From assembly GCF_021869535.1 (NCBI RefSeq), contig NW_026262668.1, positions 10,834,348-10,898,347 on the forward strand: a stretch of 64,000 bases of DNA. The letters run 5' to 3'. Every line of letters begins with the position of its first letter. The stretch's first letter is position 1. The notes below the pieces were generated by a model. It saw only the letters and a program-made list of their open reading frames with translations, was not told the DNA's origin and searched no databases. Shown here piece by piece: positions 24,400 to 38,900 of the stretch. The translations under genes were made by a program, and so were the position numbers. The DNA is from Mytilus californianus (lineage: Eukaryota > Mollusca > Bivalvia > Mytilida > Mytilidae).

Positions 24400-25135
24400 T
24401 TCAGATGGACACTACAATTAGCCTTTATTCTAATATAATATCTATACATGATATCGACTAGTGTATTGTTTGTTCCTCAGATCTTAAACAGAGAAGGCTG
24501 ATTTGGAAGCTAAAAGAGATTTTAAAATAAAAAAATAACCCACATGTGAGAAAACCCTTTTGAACCTTTTTTTATAAAAAAGATTTAGAAGTGGTTTCGT
24601 AGCCTAACCCGGTTGGTTGAATGTATTCAGCCGATAAAGTCATTTGCAACTGTTTGATCCAAATATATTCACAAAGCCTTTTACAATAGATGGTCCAGTC
24701 TGATCTGTGACAAGGTCAATACCAGCTTAACCATTCTGACGGTCATGAAAGATCTGAAACTTGTCATTATATATTATATCCAAAGAATAAGTTCAGGTTC
24801 TGCTATAAAGGTTCATCACGTAGCAGAACATTGTTATTTTCGTTCAGCCTAGTAAGTAAAAGGAAAGTAATTTAGTAGAAAAAAAATACAACCGGAACAA
24901 AATGCTTATGTAAGTACCGAATTCACCAATAAAAACCAAATATCAGCTAATATCCCATATGATTGCTGCAAAATAAACAGAGAACTATCATTGTTGTGAC
25001 ATTGAGTTAGTCCCGCAGCTTTTATTAGGGAAAAAGCATGTATGCCATATCCATCTCATATAAGATATGATCCTTTTAATAATAAACTGATATACCAAAT
25101 GTCACATTATTATCTTCGGAGAGAACTTTTTACTG
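24400..25135. other. Intergenic DNA, no recognised content
   Basis: No gene or named repeat seen. Confidence 0.45.
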
Positions 25136-25139
25136 ATTT

Positions 25140-25620
25140 TTAAATGAATTTGTTAGGTCCAATGGCCATACTATATTTTCAATGCACTTCAACTTCGTAT
25201 TTGACTAGGTCTTCCAACTGTTTTGATTCGAGAGCTAATGATTAGTCTTATGCAGACGAAACGCGCGCCTGACATATTAAATTAAAAGCGTGGTATTTTT
25301 TTAATTAATTGTTAACAACCACAGGATCGATGCCACTTCTGCATGTTCTGGTGGACGACTCGTCCCAGTGTGTATCAGCCTAGTTTTCAGCTCATTGGCG
25401 TCGACATGAAATATCATTGATAATTTCATTATCTATAAATTTACTGTTATCAAATGTCGAATTATTCGAAACACTAAGTTTGTCTTCTCCCAGACATAAA
25501 TTATCTTAACTGTATTTGGCAAAAAATTTCGGGATTTTCGTTTTTTATGCTCTTCAGCTTAGTATTTGATTTGGTCTTCCAATTGGTTTGATTCGAGCGC
25601 AACTGGCAAGACTAAATAAA
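25140..25620. repeat. Dispersed repeat of 'gacgaaacgcgcg' type, two pieces
   Basis: Two overlapping-type pieces carry 'ggtcttccaactgttttgat' and 'cagacgaaacgcgcgcctga'; related copies are at 33140-33330 (same sense) and 45185-45260 and 46375-46435 (inverted). Confidence 0.65.
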
Positions 25621-25654
25621 GGCAACAGTAGTATACCGGTGTTCAAAAATTATA

Positions 25655-26100
25655 AAGCGATTGGGAGAAAACAAGTCCGGGTTACAAACTAAAACCGAGG
25701 GAAAACATCAACAATAAGAAGAAAACAAATAAACAACAGGAACACCGAAGTGCAACTAAAAACAAACACCAACACACATAGAAACGAACTATTTGATAAC
25801 AACTGCAATATTCCTGACTTGGTACAGGACATTTTAAGAAAAAATAGTGGGTTGAAACTGGATTCATGGCATGCCAAACCTCCCGCTTTATGACAATGTT
25901 TAAAAAATATCGCTAAAACACTACGTGACAGAAATACAGCACAAACACACGCAAGAACATTCATAACAGAGAAACGCACAAACAAATAATATAATAGTCG
26001 ACACAACATGCAAACCACAGAACAACAACGAACATATTCTATCAAAGAAAAAACACCATAGGATATCAAAAACAGTGATGCGCTTACGTAACTAACATGC
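25655..26100. repeat. Dispersed repeat B
   Basis: 'gtccgggttacaaactaaaa', 'cctgacttggtacaggacat' and 'catgccaaacctcccgcttt' match 33340-33700 inverted and, in part, 31570-31760. Long minus frames (137 and 61 residues) arise from the repeat and are not genes. Confidence 0.78.
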
Positions 26101-26389
26101 AATCTCGAACATTATACAATTATTTTTACAATATTCGACCAAACAATTTACATGCCAATGATGGTATGGAAAGGCAATTTATATAGACGAAATGTGCACA
26201 GTATAAGCATTTAAAAAAAAAATTTCATTAACTGCGCGCACTCTTTTTTGTTTGTTTTTTTTGTGTTTTTGGTATGCTTAATGCTGATATGACGAGTCAA
26301 CTCTTTCCCAACAAAATTTATTCAAATATTTGTTCTAATGTTATGCTGTTACACCATTGTTTTATGTAGGGAAGGGTTCAGCTCTCAAA

Positions 26390-26650
26390 ATAAAAAATAA
26401 GGAGATGTGGTATTTTTTCCAATGAGTCAACTATCGACCACAGAACAAATGACGTAGATTTAAGAAAATATAGATCGCCTTACGGCCTTCCATTATGAGA
26501 AAAACCCAAACCGTAAAGCAAGCTATAAAATGGCCCGACATAACTAAATTATTATGTATGTGCGTGTCCTAGGCCAGGAGCCTGTAATTCAGTGGTTGTC
26601 GTTTGTTGCTGTCTATTTTATTTTGTTGTTCATTTATTGTCTGTAGTGTG
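26390..26650. repeat. Dispersed repeat C copy at the SDR 3' flank
   Basis: 'aggagatgtggtattttttc', 'ccaatgagtcaac' and 'cgccttacggccttcc' mark repeat C. Its right end ('aggagcctgtaattcagtgg') contains the AATAAA on the minus strand at 26633-26638. Confidence 0.7.
26633..26638 (-). promoter_or_regulatory. Candidate SDR poly(A) signal
   Basis: AATAAA on the minus strand, 179 bases past the stop codon; the next one is near 26616. Both lie in repeat-derived sequence, so the transcript end would be donated by a repeat if they are used. Confidence 0.3.
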
Positions 26651-26816
26651 CCGGGTATCACATAATGTGTTTTATATTATTTTCTTTAAGAGAAGATTAA
26701 TTTCGTATGTACCCATTTCTTTGACAAACAAAATCAATACTTTTGCTCTTTAATATTTATAATTTGCTTCAGGTTTAATGGTATAAATTATTCCATAAAA
26801 TACACAATTACATGTA

Positions 26817-26993
26817 TCATTTAACACTTGTTGTTATTCCACCGGTTACGCAATGTCGTGCACCATCGACATATAAAATCTGACCAGAAATAAATGAAGC
26901 TTCGTCGGAAGCTAAGAAAGAAATTGATGATGCCACATCCTGTGGCACGCCTACTCTTCCAAGTGGGTGTCTTGCTGCTTCTGCAACTAAAAA
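26817..26993 (-). CDS. SDR exon 9 (terminal)
   Basis: Encodes FLVAEAARHPLGRVGVPQD, ASSISFLASDEASFISGQ, ILYVDGARHC and the tail VTGGITTSVK, then TGA at 26817-26819. Acceptor GTTTCAG. The 'HPLGRxGxPxD' and 'GQxLxVDGG-like' blocks are the usual SDR C-terminus. Confidence 0.95.
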   Translation of the reverse strand, partial: FLVAEAARHPLGRVGVPQDVASSISFLASDEASFISGQILYVDGARHCVTGGITTSVK

Positions 26994-29900
26994 CTGAAAC
27001 GACAATAGGTTGAAGCTGATTTGTTTGCATACTGTATATAATATTAACCAAACTATACATTCTAACTACAGTGTACTTTAATCTATGAAACACATATAGT
27101 CAAGGATAAACTTCCAGATAATTATAATATGTTAGACGTACATATAATTCATGTAGATATAGTATTATCCCACACAATAATGTTTCTGTTCAAGGCTGCT
27201 TCGAAATGCCAAAAAAAAAATAATTTACATTACAATGTTCACTTATTCAAACCACTAATAATATACAAAAGAACACATAAATGAATGAGGTGGATATTTT
27301 GGACTGTTTTCAGCTATGGTTCTTACTAAGATAACATGGGCAAATATTCGTAAAACCAGATAAAATGGAATAATTTTTCAAATACAGTGAAAATTAAAAA
27401 GAACGAATTCGTTTTGTAAAATAAATCGCGTAAACATTGCTTAAATTAAAATGTCCATTTTTAGGTAATAAGCTGAAATTCCATTCAATTTTACAACATA
27501 ACTTTCACGTTAAATGAGTGAGAGTTGCATTTAAAATATACGTTAGTATCTCATTAAAATATTTTTCATTTTTTAAATAGACCCAATACAACGAAAAAAA
27601 GTGTAATTGAATAATTTTTTCAACAGTTACGATATAGACCAAAAATTTGGATAGCCAAACATATTAAACTTTTGGGTGAAAAGGCCACAAATAGAACAGT
27701 TAAATCGTTCAAAGACAGCTTTTTAAGGGAGAGAATCATTTCATCTTTTTGAACAATCAAAACAATTTATGTGATGGATATTCAATGTTGAAATGTATAA
27801 TTTAAGTCTTACAAGTAACAAAGCACAGGCTACTTAGCGGACAGTACTTTCTGAAACTGATAGTTATACTCAAATTTGACCATTTCATGTTGAGTATTAT
27901 TGAAAATACATGTCAATGAAACAGTTTAACAAAAACAATTGATACCTAGAAATAACAAAACGTCTCAAATGGTATAAATTAGTTTTGGATGACGGTGGAT
28001 ATATTTTGCTCTGATATTTTAGTGTTCAGTTTAAAATGCCATTTATAGTTAGTTTGGTCTGACTTAGCGTTTATCCCATATACAATCACAAGTTGAACCT
28101 TTGGTACACATTTGAAGAATGCATGCATGTGTCACTCATATAATAAATGTCTATGGAGATTTTATATTTTCGAATGAAAAAGATTACTTTTACAAAAGTT
28201 TTGTCACAATGAAAATCCACAGTAACGATAAAGGTACCTTTTGATAGTCTTCATCAGACTGATATCCGCTTTCTACACGTCTAGTTATCTTTGAAACTAT
28301 TGCACCTGGACTAAATAGGAAACATACTGTTAACAAAGCGGTCAACGCTAATATTTAATTTGGAAAGTCTACAAAAAATATAACAAACGCAGATGGTGCT
28401 TCAGCGCTGATCAACATATAATGTATATAACATTTGTATAATTTTTTTAAGACAGAGAGAGAGGATACCTAGGGGACAATAAAAATCCTTAGTTCAATAA
28501 AAACACACAACACCATGGCCAAAAAGAAAAACGATTTAAAGACAAACAACAATACAAAAACACTACACAGAAAACTAAAGAATAAAGAATTAGCAATACA
28601 AACCGCACCAAAAACCGGGATGAACTTATGGGTATCGGGAGGGCCGACAGTTCCTGCTTCACTTGTGACACCCGTCGTGTTACACATTGCAAGTACAAAA
28701 TAATACCTTGATAGGCATTTAGTAATGTCACAATCGAGGAAGATACGACGAGATTGTGGTCACGACAAGTTGAACATATCCGTGGTCATCTGTGACGCAG
28801 ATATCGCATAACGGTCAACTAAATCATGATGGAGTCCGTAAAAGGGATTACTCCAAGTTTCAATTTGGAACCCTTGATGCAATAACTTACTTTTAAGCAT
28901 AAACACTCTTTCAAAGAAATCATGATAGGAAATGCAAGCCCTGGAATATCGTTCCAACTTGAAAATAAATATGCTAGCGGTACTGGAATGTTGAAACACA
29001 GAAATGAAACGTCAGAATGGGAAAATTGAAATCTTCTCTCTTGTTGAAAAATTTATTTCTCAAACATCCTTCATTGTCAATCTGTATATTTGAGTCAATA
29101 ATAAATATATGTATGAGCTGAACAGGGAATACATTTGCAGACGGAGGATGTTGTTGATATATTATCATTAATCATAACAAAAGTATCAGTGAACCGTTTC
29201 GAAAGGTTACCATGATAAAATTACTTTATTGAATTTATGGTCCAATAAAATACTAACTATATCTGGCTTTCAATATGTTTATTTTATATAACCATTGCCT
29301 CTGTGTGAGGTTGACACCGGGTTACCGGTAAGTCAATCTGGCACAGGAACAAAAGGATGAGTTTTTTTAACTGTATATTCACAAATTAATGCTTGTATTT
29401 ATTATTGCAAAACCCTGAAGACTGTCAAAAATGTTAGTTTTAAATACTGCATCTGTATACCAAGTTTAGTCAATCTAAGTGCTACTGTACAACAGTTATG
29501 CCCCTAACACGAATTGAGACAGACGGACAAACACACAGAAGGTTAGACGAACAAGGTGGTTCCTATATACCTCAAATTTGGTTTGCAGGGGTAAAACTAT
29601 GGTGGCAGAAATCTGAAAACCAGATACTACATGATTGCCAATATACCATAATGAAAAAATACTACTATTATGCCATTTAAGACAGTGGTTTCCAGAAATA
29701 ACCTGGTTGTGTGGTGCTTTTCAATAGATTTTATTGTAAATTAAATGTATTTTACTTAAAGTCTAACTGCCATGTTCCTAATAGATACCAACCAAATAAA
29801 TAACTTACCTAACGGTGTTTACTCTTACACCAAATGGAGCCAATTCTGAAATAAACCATGAAAGTCAACTTATTTATGTTTCAAACATTAATAGAACATC

Positions 29901-32900
29901 CATGGCCATCTTTGACAAGGATATTCAAAAACGATCTATCAAGAAAGGTGGCGTCCGTAACAGTTTCGAAGAGATGACTTTCAACGTTACCATTAAGAAA
30001 CTCTTAGTTCAGCAGTTTCCTTATAAGCCAGGAAATCCTGATATGAAACACACGTAAATGAATAAGGCGTCAATTTAAAGGCATTATATAAACTGATAAA
30101 ATTTGTAGATTATGTCTATATATACCTAATATACAGATCAAGTTTAAATGGAGTTACATAAAAATGGAAAGTTCGGATTGAATAAAGTATATAGAATATC
30201 ACAGCAACATTAACATGTACAGTTGTTGCCAAAATCTCAACCTTCTATGACCATCAACTCTAATCATGAGAAGAGGAGATTAATCAGGGGTGTGGATGCA
30301 AAGGAGAATGATAATCTACTTATGTCCAAAAGCCTTCTTATGCCCCACCTACGATAGTAGAAGGGCATTATGTTTTTCGGTCTGTGCGTCCGTTCGTTCG
30401 TCTGTACGTCCGTCCGTCTGTCCCGCTTCATGTTAAAGTTTTTGGACGAGGTATTTTTTTATGAAGATGAAGTCCAATCAATTTGAAACTTAGTACACAT
30501 GTTCCCTATGATATGATCTTTCTAATTGTAATGCCAAATTAGAGTTTTGAACCAAATTTTACGGTCCATTTAACATAGAAAATGATGGTGCGAGTGGGGC
30601 ATCCGTGTACTATGGACACATTCTTGTTTGTTAGTGCATTAATGGCAATTTAAAATTTCCTGCTGTTTTACAGAACGAGATGACATTAATAAATAAAAAG
30701 GCAGTTTTACATCAAACCAAGAACACCCCCACCTTCTCCAATTTTATTCCTTTCAGTTACATTTGAAAATATGAAAATCAGTTGACTTCAATGTCGCAGT
30801 TCTATGGAAAATATACTAAAACTCTGGCCGTATGAAAACTACGACTCCATCAACAACCCACCATCCCAACACAAGGGATGATGTTCCCTGTATTATACCT
30901 TCTTAAATATCGTTATCTCTGCGACTTTCTAGGTACCTTACTATATAAAAATAAGGAGATTTGGTATGATCGCCAATGAGACAACAATCCACCAGAGATC
31001 AGATGAAGTGGGTGTAGCTATTTACATACCTAAAGGGACATTAAAGCCATACAATATATACTGACCTAAAGCAAGACATTGTGTAAACATATCAATAGCC
31101 GCTTTACTCATACAATATACAGGCAGCTCTCCCATCTGTAAAAACAATGTATAGGTACTCATTGAGACCATCAACTCATGCTTTATTTCTATACTCTATA
31201 AGTGGACAGACACTAAAAAGTGTATACAAATATTTAACCAACTTGACATCCGTAACATAATTTAATAGATTTTCCTTATGTTTTGCTAAAATATACATCC
31301 ATTTCATCGTACTTATTTTCGAGAAATATCGCGTTCAAAGCTTTTCATTTTTTGTTCACTGTTTTGTAAATATAACAGACACTTTATCTACACAAGGGTG
31401 GCACTATTCAGATTTATTGTCTCCTACTAATAAAAGACAAAATGGGGGTATATGTTTTAGTTTTCTGGCTATTCCAGAAAATAGTGTAAAATGTGACACA
31501 CAGTTTTAATTAATTATCTCCATAAATTAAACTCATTTGATCAAAAATATTTGTCAAATTCACAGACATATAGAAAAAAAATATAACAAAAATATCGAAC
31601 ACCAAGGCAAATTCAAAAAGGGGAAGTCCATAAAAACTGATAAAATCAACAACAAGCGAAAAACAACTGCCAAATCTCCGACTTGGTACAGGCATTTTCC
31701 AAAGAAAATGGTTGATTAAACCTGGTTACAGCTGGCAAAACCTCCCACTTGTATGACAGTTGTATATTTCCGTTATATTGACAAAACTAGGTAAGCAACC
31801 CAAACTTACATAATAGGTAAATGTGACAATAACTGGGATACAGCAGAAATAACTGTGTAAACATACATCACAGACTGACTTAAAAATTCAAACAAACATA
31901 CAAATTAATATAACAAAGACACCAACAAAAAAGGTGTAGGAGATAATAAATTTGACAATAACGTCAACAAAAAAGTTTTTTGATAATATAAAAATAAAAA
32001 AATATTTTAAATACAAGGCTAAACAAAATGGAAACAACACTGTAAAAACCGTGTGTGTCCTAATCACACCTCATGACCCAATTGCACCAGGAATGCCCAA
32101 AGTTAAAAGTCAAAAACATGACGGCGGGATGCATGAATACCGATTTACATCAAAAGTTATACAACCAAAAGAAACATAATACTAGTAGCACGAAGACAAT
32201 TGACGGGGAAACTAATGTAAAATAAAAAGATACACATCATCAGCAACTATAAGCTATAAATCAAGACATTCTTGTATTATTCGTGAAGTAGACACTGAAT
32301 ATTTATCTACTAGGTCTTAGAACTTTCCGATGTACTTTTTGTGAAAAGGGACAAGACGTTCTTTGACAAACGCTGGCTTATTAATTTTTTTGCTCAGACA
32401 CCGATGACGTTTTACAAAGTCTGAGTAACAGCTGCAAGCTCTTGAATATCGTATGAGTTGAGAAATGTGCACTCCATACGCGGTGAAGTTGGTATATTAC
32501 TGCTAAGGTGATGACAATTGAAATCGTCTCGTTTGTTATAGATTCTGGTACTGAGATGACCGCTGTTGTCAAATTCGAGGTAAATGTCTAGAAATGATGA
32601 TTGAACCTAACCAGTCTTAATTCGTGTGTTATGGTAAAGATAATTAATCACCCCCTTCATTTATTAGATTTAAGTTTGGATCCAAACGAAATTTATACGA
32701 TATATATGGATTACAGTTTGATTCAGAAGAAACACCGACATAGCTAGATAATACAACTAATTATCTAATTACTACCACAATTTGATATTAATAAGTATTG
32801 TAATTGTCATTGTTATTAATAAATGTAATGTCAGTATAACAAATCTAATCTTGAATCAATCCTAATCCTATCTTTTTTTTGGGAAATATTTTTACAAATT

Positions 32901-35900
32901 CAAATGAGACGTCACTTTGTGTGTTTTTTTAGAATTTCAAATGTGACGTCACTTTGTGCGTTGATGCTTTGGTTAACTCGGCTGTGTATTTTTATATGTT
33001 GGATTAAGTTGTTTTATGTAATGTATCCGTTTTTATTCTGTAGTTAGTCCCTACTTCGGTTTTATCATGTATATCTATTATATAGTCATTTTATAAAATT
33101 TAATGTTTGCAAAACTATAAATTATTCTAAATAATAAGGATGTTCTTGTCCCAGGCAGAAAGCCCTGGCCGTGTTAGGCGCAACTTTTTTGAAGTTTTGG
33201 TCCTCGGTGCTCTTCGGCTTTGTACTTGTTTTGGCTTTCAAGCTTTTTTCACATGAGCGTCACTGGATGGTCTTGTGTGGACGAGACGCACGTCTGGCGT
33301 ATTGAATTTTAAGCCTAGTACCTTTTGTTAGCTATTATTCGTGTGTTTATTTGTCCTATATGTTCTCCCATTTATTTGTATTGTGGTCCTGTCATGTGAT
33401 GTTGTCGTTTTGGTGTTGTGTTTGACGTTGCCATTAAAGCGGGAGGTTTGGCATGCCACAAAACCAGATTCAACCCACCATTTTTTTCTTAAAATGTCCT
33501 GTACCAAGTCAGGAAAATGGCCATTGTTATATTATAGTTCGTTTCTGTGTGTGTTACATTTTTAATGTTGTGTTTTTGTTGTGTCGTTGTTCTCCTCTTA
33601 TATTTGATGTGTTTCCCTCAGTTTTAGTTTGTAACCCGGATTTGTTTTTATCTCTATCGATTTATGAGTTTCGAACAGCGGTATACTATTGTTGCCTTTA
33701 TTTACACCACATATACTTTCGACATAAAAAAAGGAGTTGAACTTACCGGTCTACTGCCACAAATACTTGAAACAAATACAATATTTCCTGTAGAAAAAAA
33801 AAGAAATAATAATGAATGGTAAAAAAAGAAAATACAAGCAAGTTATCTAAAATTCAAGGCAAATAGCCCTTTAAAAAAATTTTAAAAAAGAAAAACGCAT
33901 TTTTAGTGAAAAGAAAGGTTATTTTTATCTTTCTATCTCTTAATATTAAAATGTAAACTGCTTTGACACATGTCTTCTTATTTTTAAGTGAAAACAATTG
34001 CCTTGTGGATTTATTCAAGTAAAAAGGTGGATGGGAAAGGCGTTGGGATTGGATGAAAAAGCAGTGATTCATGGATAAAAATCATATTAATTGCTATAAT
34101 GATTTTACATTTTATCTCAGGTAATCAGGTGTCTGAAATGATTAACTTATTTCAATTTCGACAAAATTTACTCAAAAGCAATCATTTAATATAAAAATAA
34201 TAATGAAATGTGATGTGATTTCCAATGAGACAACTCTCTACACGAGTCCAAATGACGTGGATGTAAGCAACTATAAGTCATCGTATGGCATTCAACAATG
34301 AGCAAAACTCTTACCGTAAAATCAGATATGAAAGGCCCTGATAAATGTGAAACAATTCAAATGAGAAAACTAACGACCTGATTTATATATAACAAATTAG
34401 TATGCGGACAACAACCAACGACAACCACTGCATTACAGGCTTCTGAGGCATGCTTCGATGAATATTCAAAATCATAATATTTTTCCTTGACACATGATAA
34501 ACTTAATGCTTTCAAAAGTCAATCAAACCCTATATTTACCGAAACAAAAGACAGTAATTGTTTTATTCCGTATTCCGAGAGAGAGAATGTATGTAATGAC
34601 AATAATTTACCAAAACCAATTGTACACCAAACGATTTTACCATAATTATGCACGTAAAAGCACGCGAATTTTTTCGCGCTGAATATACTTTTCCCGCAAG
34701 TTAATATTCTGTTTTATTCCAAATCCAATTCATATTGAAAAACCTACTAAAGTTCTATCAATATGGAATAACCAAAAAGATTCCAAAATGTTAATAGTAA
34801 CGTGCTTTTAAATGAAGGAAACATTAATACACTCCTTCGGACATTAAAAAAAAGATAAATATTAACATGCATAAAGATAAACCGGGATTTTCTCAGCTTA
34901 ATGCATATTTGAGATAATTCATTATATTCCTCACAAAATTAGATAAATAATTAACTGGAGAAAATCCTGGATTATCTGAAAATTCTGAAATAATCCGGGA
35001 TTATCTGAGAATTTTGAGAAAATCGATTAACTGAAAAAAAGTAGCCAATAGAAAGCCACGACACATTGGAGGAAAATTTCATGGTCATAAGGGATAAGAT
35101 ATAGATACAATGGTGCATCTATACAGATAGAGAAGAATGAAAGATTACGCTCTTATGGGAAACATTTTAGAAGTTTTAAATTCCCAAATTTGATAAAAAT
35201 AACAATTGATTTATTCAGGATGTACATGTATGACAAGTGTATCGATAATAATGAAGATCAGAGGGATCTAGAATTTAGAAGTTTGTCTTGAGAGGGTTTT
35301 TTTTAAGAGAATTTGAATGTTATATCCGTATTTGTCTTTGTGAAGATAGTGAAATATGTTACATAAATCTGGCATCCGCACAATTAACTAGGACAAATAA
35401 CTAAAATGTTGAAATAAGTTAAGCAAAGTTGAAATACACCATTTCGAAGTTCTAATGAGTTTTCTTTTAGAAAGTTATAATCCTTAAAAAAACAAATATC
35501 ACGCGCCGTTTTTCTTTCCTTAATTTTCCCTATTAAAAGAGTAAAATATGGTGCAGGAATTTATCATCCATTTATTGCAAAGTGTTACATTTTAGTACTT
35601 ACTTGGTTAGTTGTATAAAGTGTTTGTTGTCAATTAGATAATCTAATCATGATAATGACAAATGCCCAATACCTGAAATATTTATTACCTTACAATAAAA
35701 TTGAGAATGGAAATGGGGAATGTGTCAAAGAGACAACAACCCGACCACAGAACAGACAACAGCAGAAGGCCACCAACAGGTCTTCAATGCAGCGAGAAAT
35801 TCCCGCACCCGGAGGCGTCCTTCAGCTGGCCCCTAAACAAATATATATACTAGTTCAGTGATAATGAACGCCATACTAAACTCCAAATTGTACACAAGAA

Positions 35901-38900
35901 ACTAAAATTAAAAATAATACAAGACTAACAAAGGCTAGAGGCTCCTGACTTGGGACAGGCGCAAAAATGCGGCGGGGTTAAACATGTTTATGAGATCTCA
36001 ACCCTCCCCCTATACCTCTAGCCAATGTAGAAAAGTAAACGCATAACAATACGCACATTAAAATTCAGTTCAAGAGAAGTCCGAGTCTGATGTCAGAAGA
36101 TGTAACCAAAGAAAATAAACAAAATGACAATAATACATAAATAACAACAGACTACTAGCAGTTAACTGACATGCCAGCTCCAGACTTCAATTAAACTGAT
36201 TGAAAGATTATGTCTTCATCATATGAATATCAGGCACAATCCTTCCCGTTAGGGGTTTAGTATCATACCATCATAACATATATGAGAAGAACATAACCCG
36301 TGTCATGCCAACAACTGGTTTTTAAATAAATGTGTTTAGTGCAGATGCAAAGACCCTATAAGTGAATCAATATCAACGCCAAAATATGCAATCTTTAATG
36401 ACCTGACAACAGTATCGTAACTCTATTATATTGTTAATCAGTTTGTTTTTTAACGACACGTGGCCAATGCATAATTAACCTTTAAACAAACGCTGTTAAA
36501 ACGGGGTTTTGATCCCTGAAGGAAGCCACACTTTGCAATGAATTAGATCTATATTTGTTAACGTTTTCAAATTAAATAAACTGAATGGATTTCTTAAAAT
36601 TCTCAAATGGCTTTAATATTATAACAAACAAAACGAAACGTTTATTTAACATTTTTTGCAACTTTTATCTTTATTTTTGTTCTAAGAAAACCTTTCTTGC
36701 TTGGTTAACTAGTATGTGTTGATTACCTTCACTAATTACTAAAGATCAGACGACCTAATTAAGTATTTGTATAGACCTAATCAACAATCGAATATGATCA
36801 TCGATCATGCATGACATATTCCAAATAACGGCGCGTGTTAATAAACACTTCAATAACTTCTGAAATATTCAATTAATTTTATTCAAACAAAAATATTAAG
36901 ATAAAAAAATAAATAGTTTATCGGACGCATACCCTCAACGCTCACTAAAATATCTTAGGGGGGGGGAAAGGGGGGTGGGTGGGTTTTACATTTCTGTATT
37001 CTGTAATTCTTTTGGCCATTTTTCTCTATTCAGTAAGAAATATGCTTATTCTGTAAATTCTTGTGTTCAGACCGTGCACATGAAAATTTCCTGTTGTATC
37101 ATGATTTTGACATGATAAGATCTTTTTGTCTGTATCAACGACATATAAATATTTGAATCTACATTTTAAATTGATACAAAAAATCAAAATTCTCTGATCT
37201 ATAGATTTTCATAAATGGAGTCTAAAATATATCCATAATAAATGCACTGTATCAAATGCATATATGAGAACAACTACTTATAAACTGCTACGCGTCGCAT
37301 CTACGTATAGAGACATGCATCATAAATCTAAGTTAAAAGACAAATTAAAAAAAAAGGAATTCTAAAAGCTTTCTTTGATAAATTTTATACTAACTTCATT
37401 TTAACAAGTTTAAATTACATTTTCTAAAATAGAGCTAAGAACTGTTTGTAATGTTGTAATTTTTATTCAAATACGATGTTGAAGATTACTAAGCGCCAAT
37501 AGAATACAATAATTTTGTATTTTATAAATTAGTGTCTTCGATAATGAAAAATTCGTCATCGAACAGTCTCATTATCATGTCGGTATTCGAAATGACTCGT
37601 TTCATTGTTATTACAAAAAATAGGTCATAACAACATGACAGAGTTTTTTTTGCTTCAGAATGTTCTAGATAAATATACAAAAAGCAAAGTTTAGACAATG
37701 TACCCTCATTAGCCTGGAAGTGGCTAGTCACATATAGTTAACAGCGTTTTTCTCACAATGATGTTCTACCTCCATAAGCCTGGAAATGTCGTGGCGGGTC
37801 ACATATAATCAATCCTTCTGACTTCATAAATTTTGTTAGAGTCGGCTGAATTAAGACGTTATATGATGAAAATTAATTAATTTCCTTCCGTGAAAATGCA
37901 TCGCATGTACAATAGAAATGAATCGCCCCTACAGTGAAAATTAAAGTCTAGTATAATTATTCGACAGTAAACATGAATCGCATAACGAAAACAGCATAGT
38001 GGAATTTAATTCAAAATCAACAAGCTGAATAACAAAACCTGTTTTAAGTTATACACCATTAATAATTATGTTAAAAGGTACATTTTTCGGCAAATGAAAC
38101 TTAACTGCTGCTTTTAAATCTCTTGCACGCTCTGTTCGTGAACTATTCTTAATATTTATCTATTTGTGTATCAATTTTACACCTGGATGGCTGTAGGCGC
38201 CATGAAAACCCGTCCGCATCTCATACCTATATCATGAACGGTACACATTATATCTTATTTCTTATTCTATTCAAAAATCATGAATTTGTCGTCTGTTTAT
38301 TTATCATTCTACCTTAGAAATTCATAACGGGTACAGTGAAAATGGTATTTTAGGATTCGCACATTATATACACTAGTTTTGTTTATTTTTATTGGACTTT
38401 CTTTTAATTCTTTTTCAACGACAACGCATGCAACTTCTTATTTCTTGTTTGAAAATTCTTCTCTTGCTCATAAATCTGCATGAAATATTTGCCACTGTAC
38501 GTTCAGAAAACAGCAATCAATCAATCATATCTCCTCTAAATTTGCAGCACTATAATAACTTTAGACATTATCCAATAATTGTTAAAAAATTCGTTTAATT
38601 CTTTGATCAGATATAAACACGTCTCGTCACTCTCCTATTATTTCAAATTTCGGATACAAAGAAAAAAAGTATTATTGAATATCATAGGAAGAAACCCATC
38701 AAAGATACATGGCTTGTGTTTCGTCTACAAATGAAAAACATACGAACACACCCACTCACCTGATTCGCTCGTCCTCACAAATATAAAAATTCAAAATATA
38801 AAAACAATTATATACAAAATAAAGGATAAGGTCACCCCGGATGCCGCACAAATGTCAAGGCAACGAACGAGAAACCGAAAATGACATACTTGGATTCCAA

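Noticed and set aside
25689..26102. 137-residue Cys/Phe/Leu-rich minus frame resembling a membrane protein
   Set aside because: It falls in dispersed repeat B, which recurs inverted at 33.4 kb with a different reading frame, so the frame is not conserved between copies.
29815..30057. 80-residue plus frame
   Set aside because: It overlaps SDR exon 7 on the other strand and then a decayed family A fragment; no coding support.
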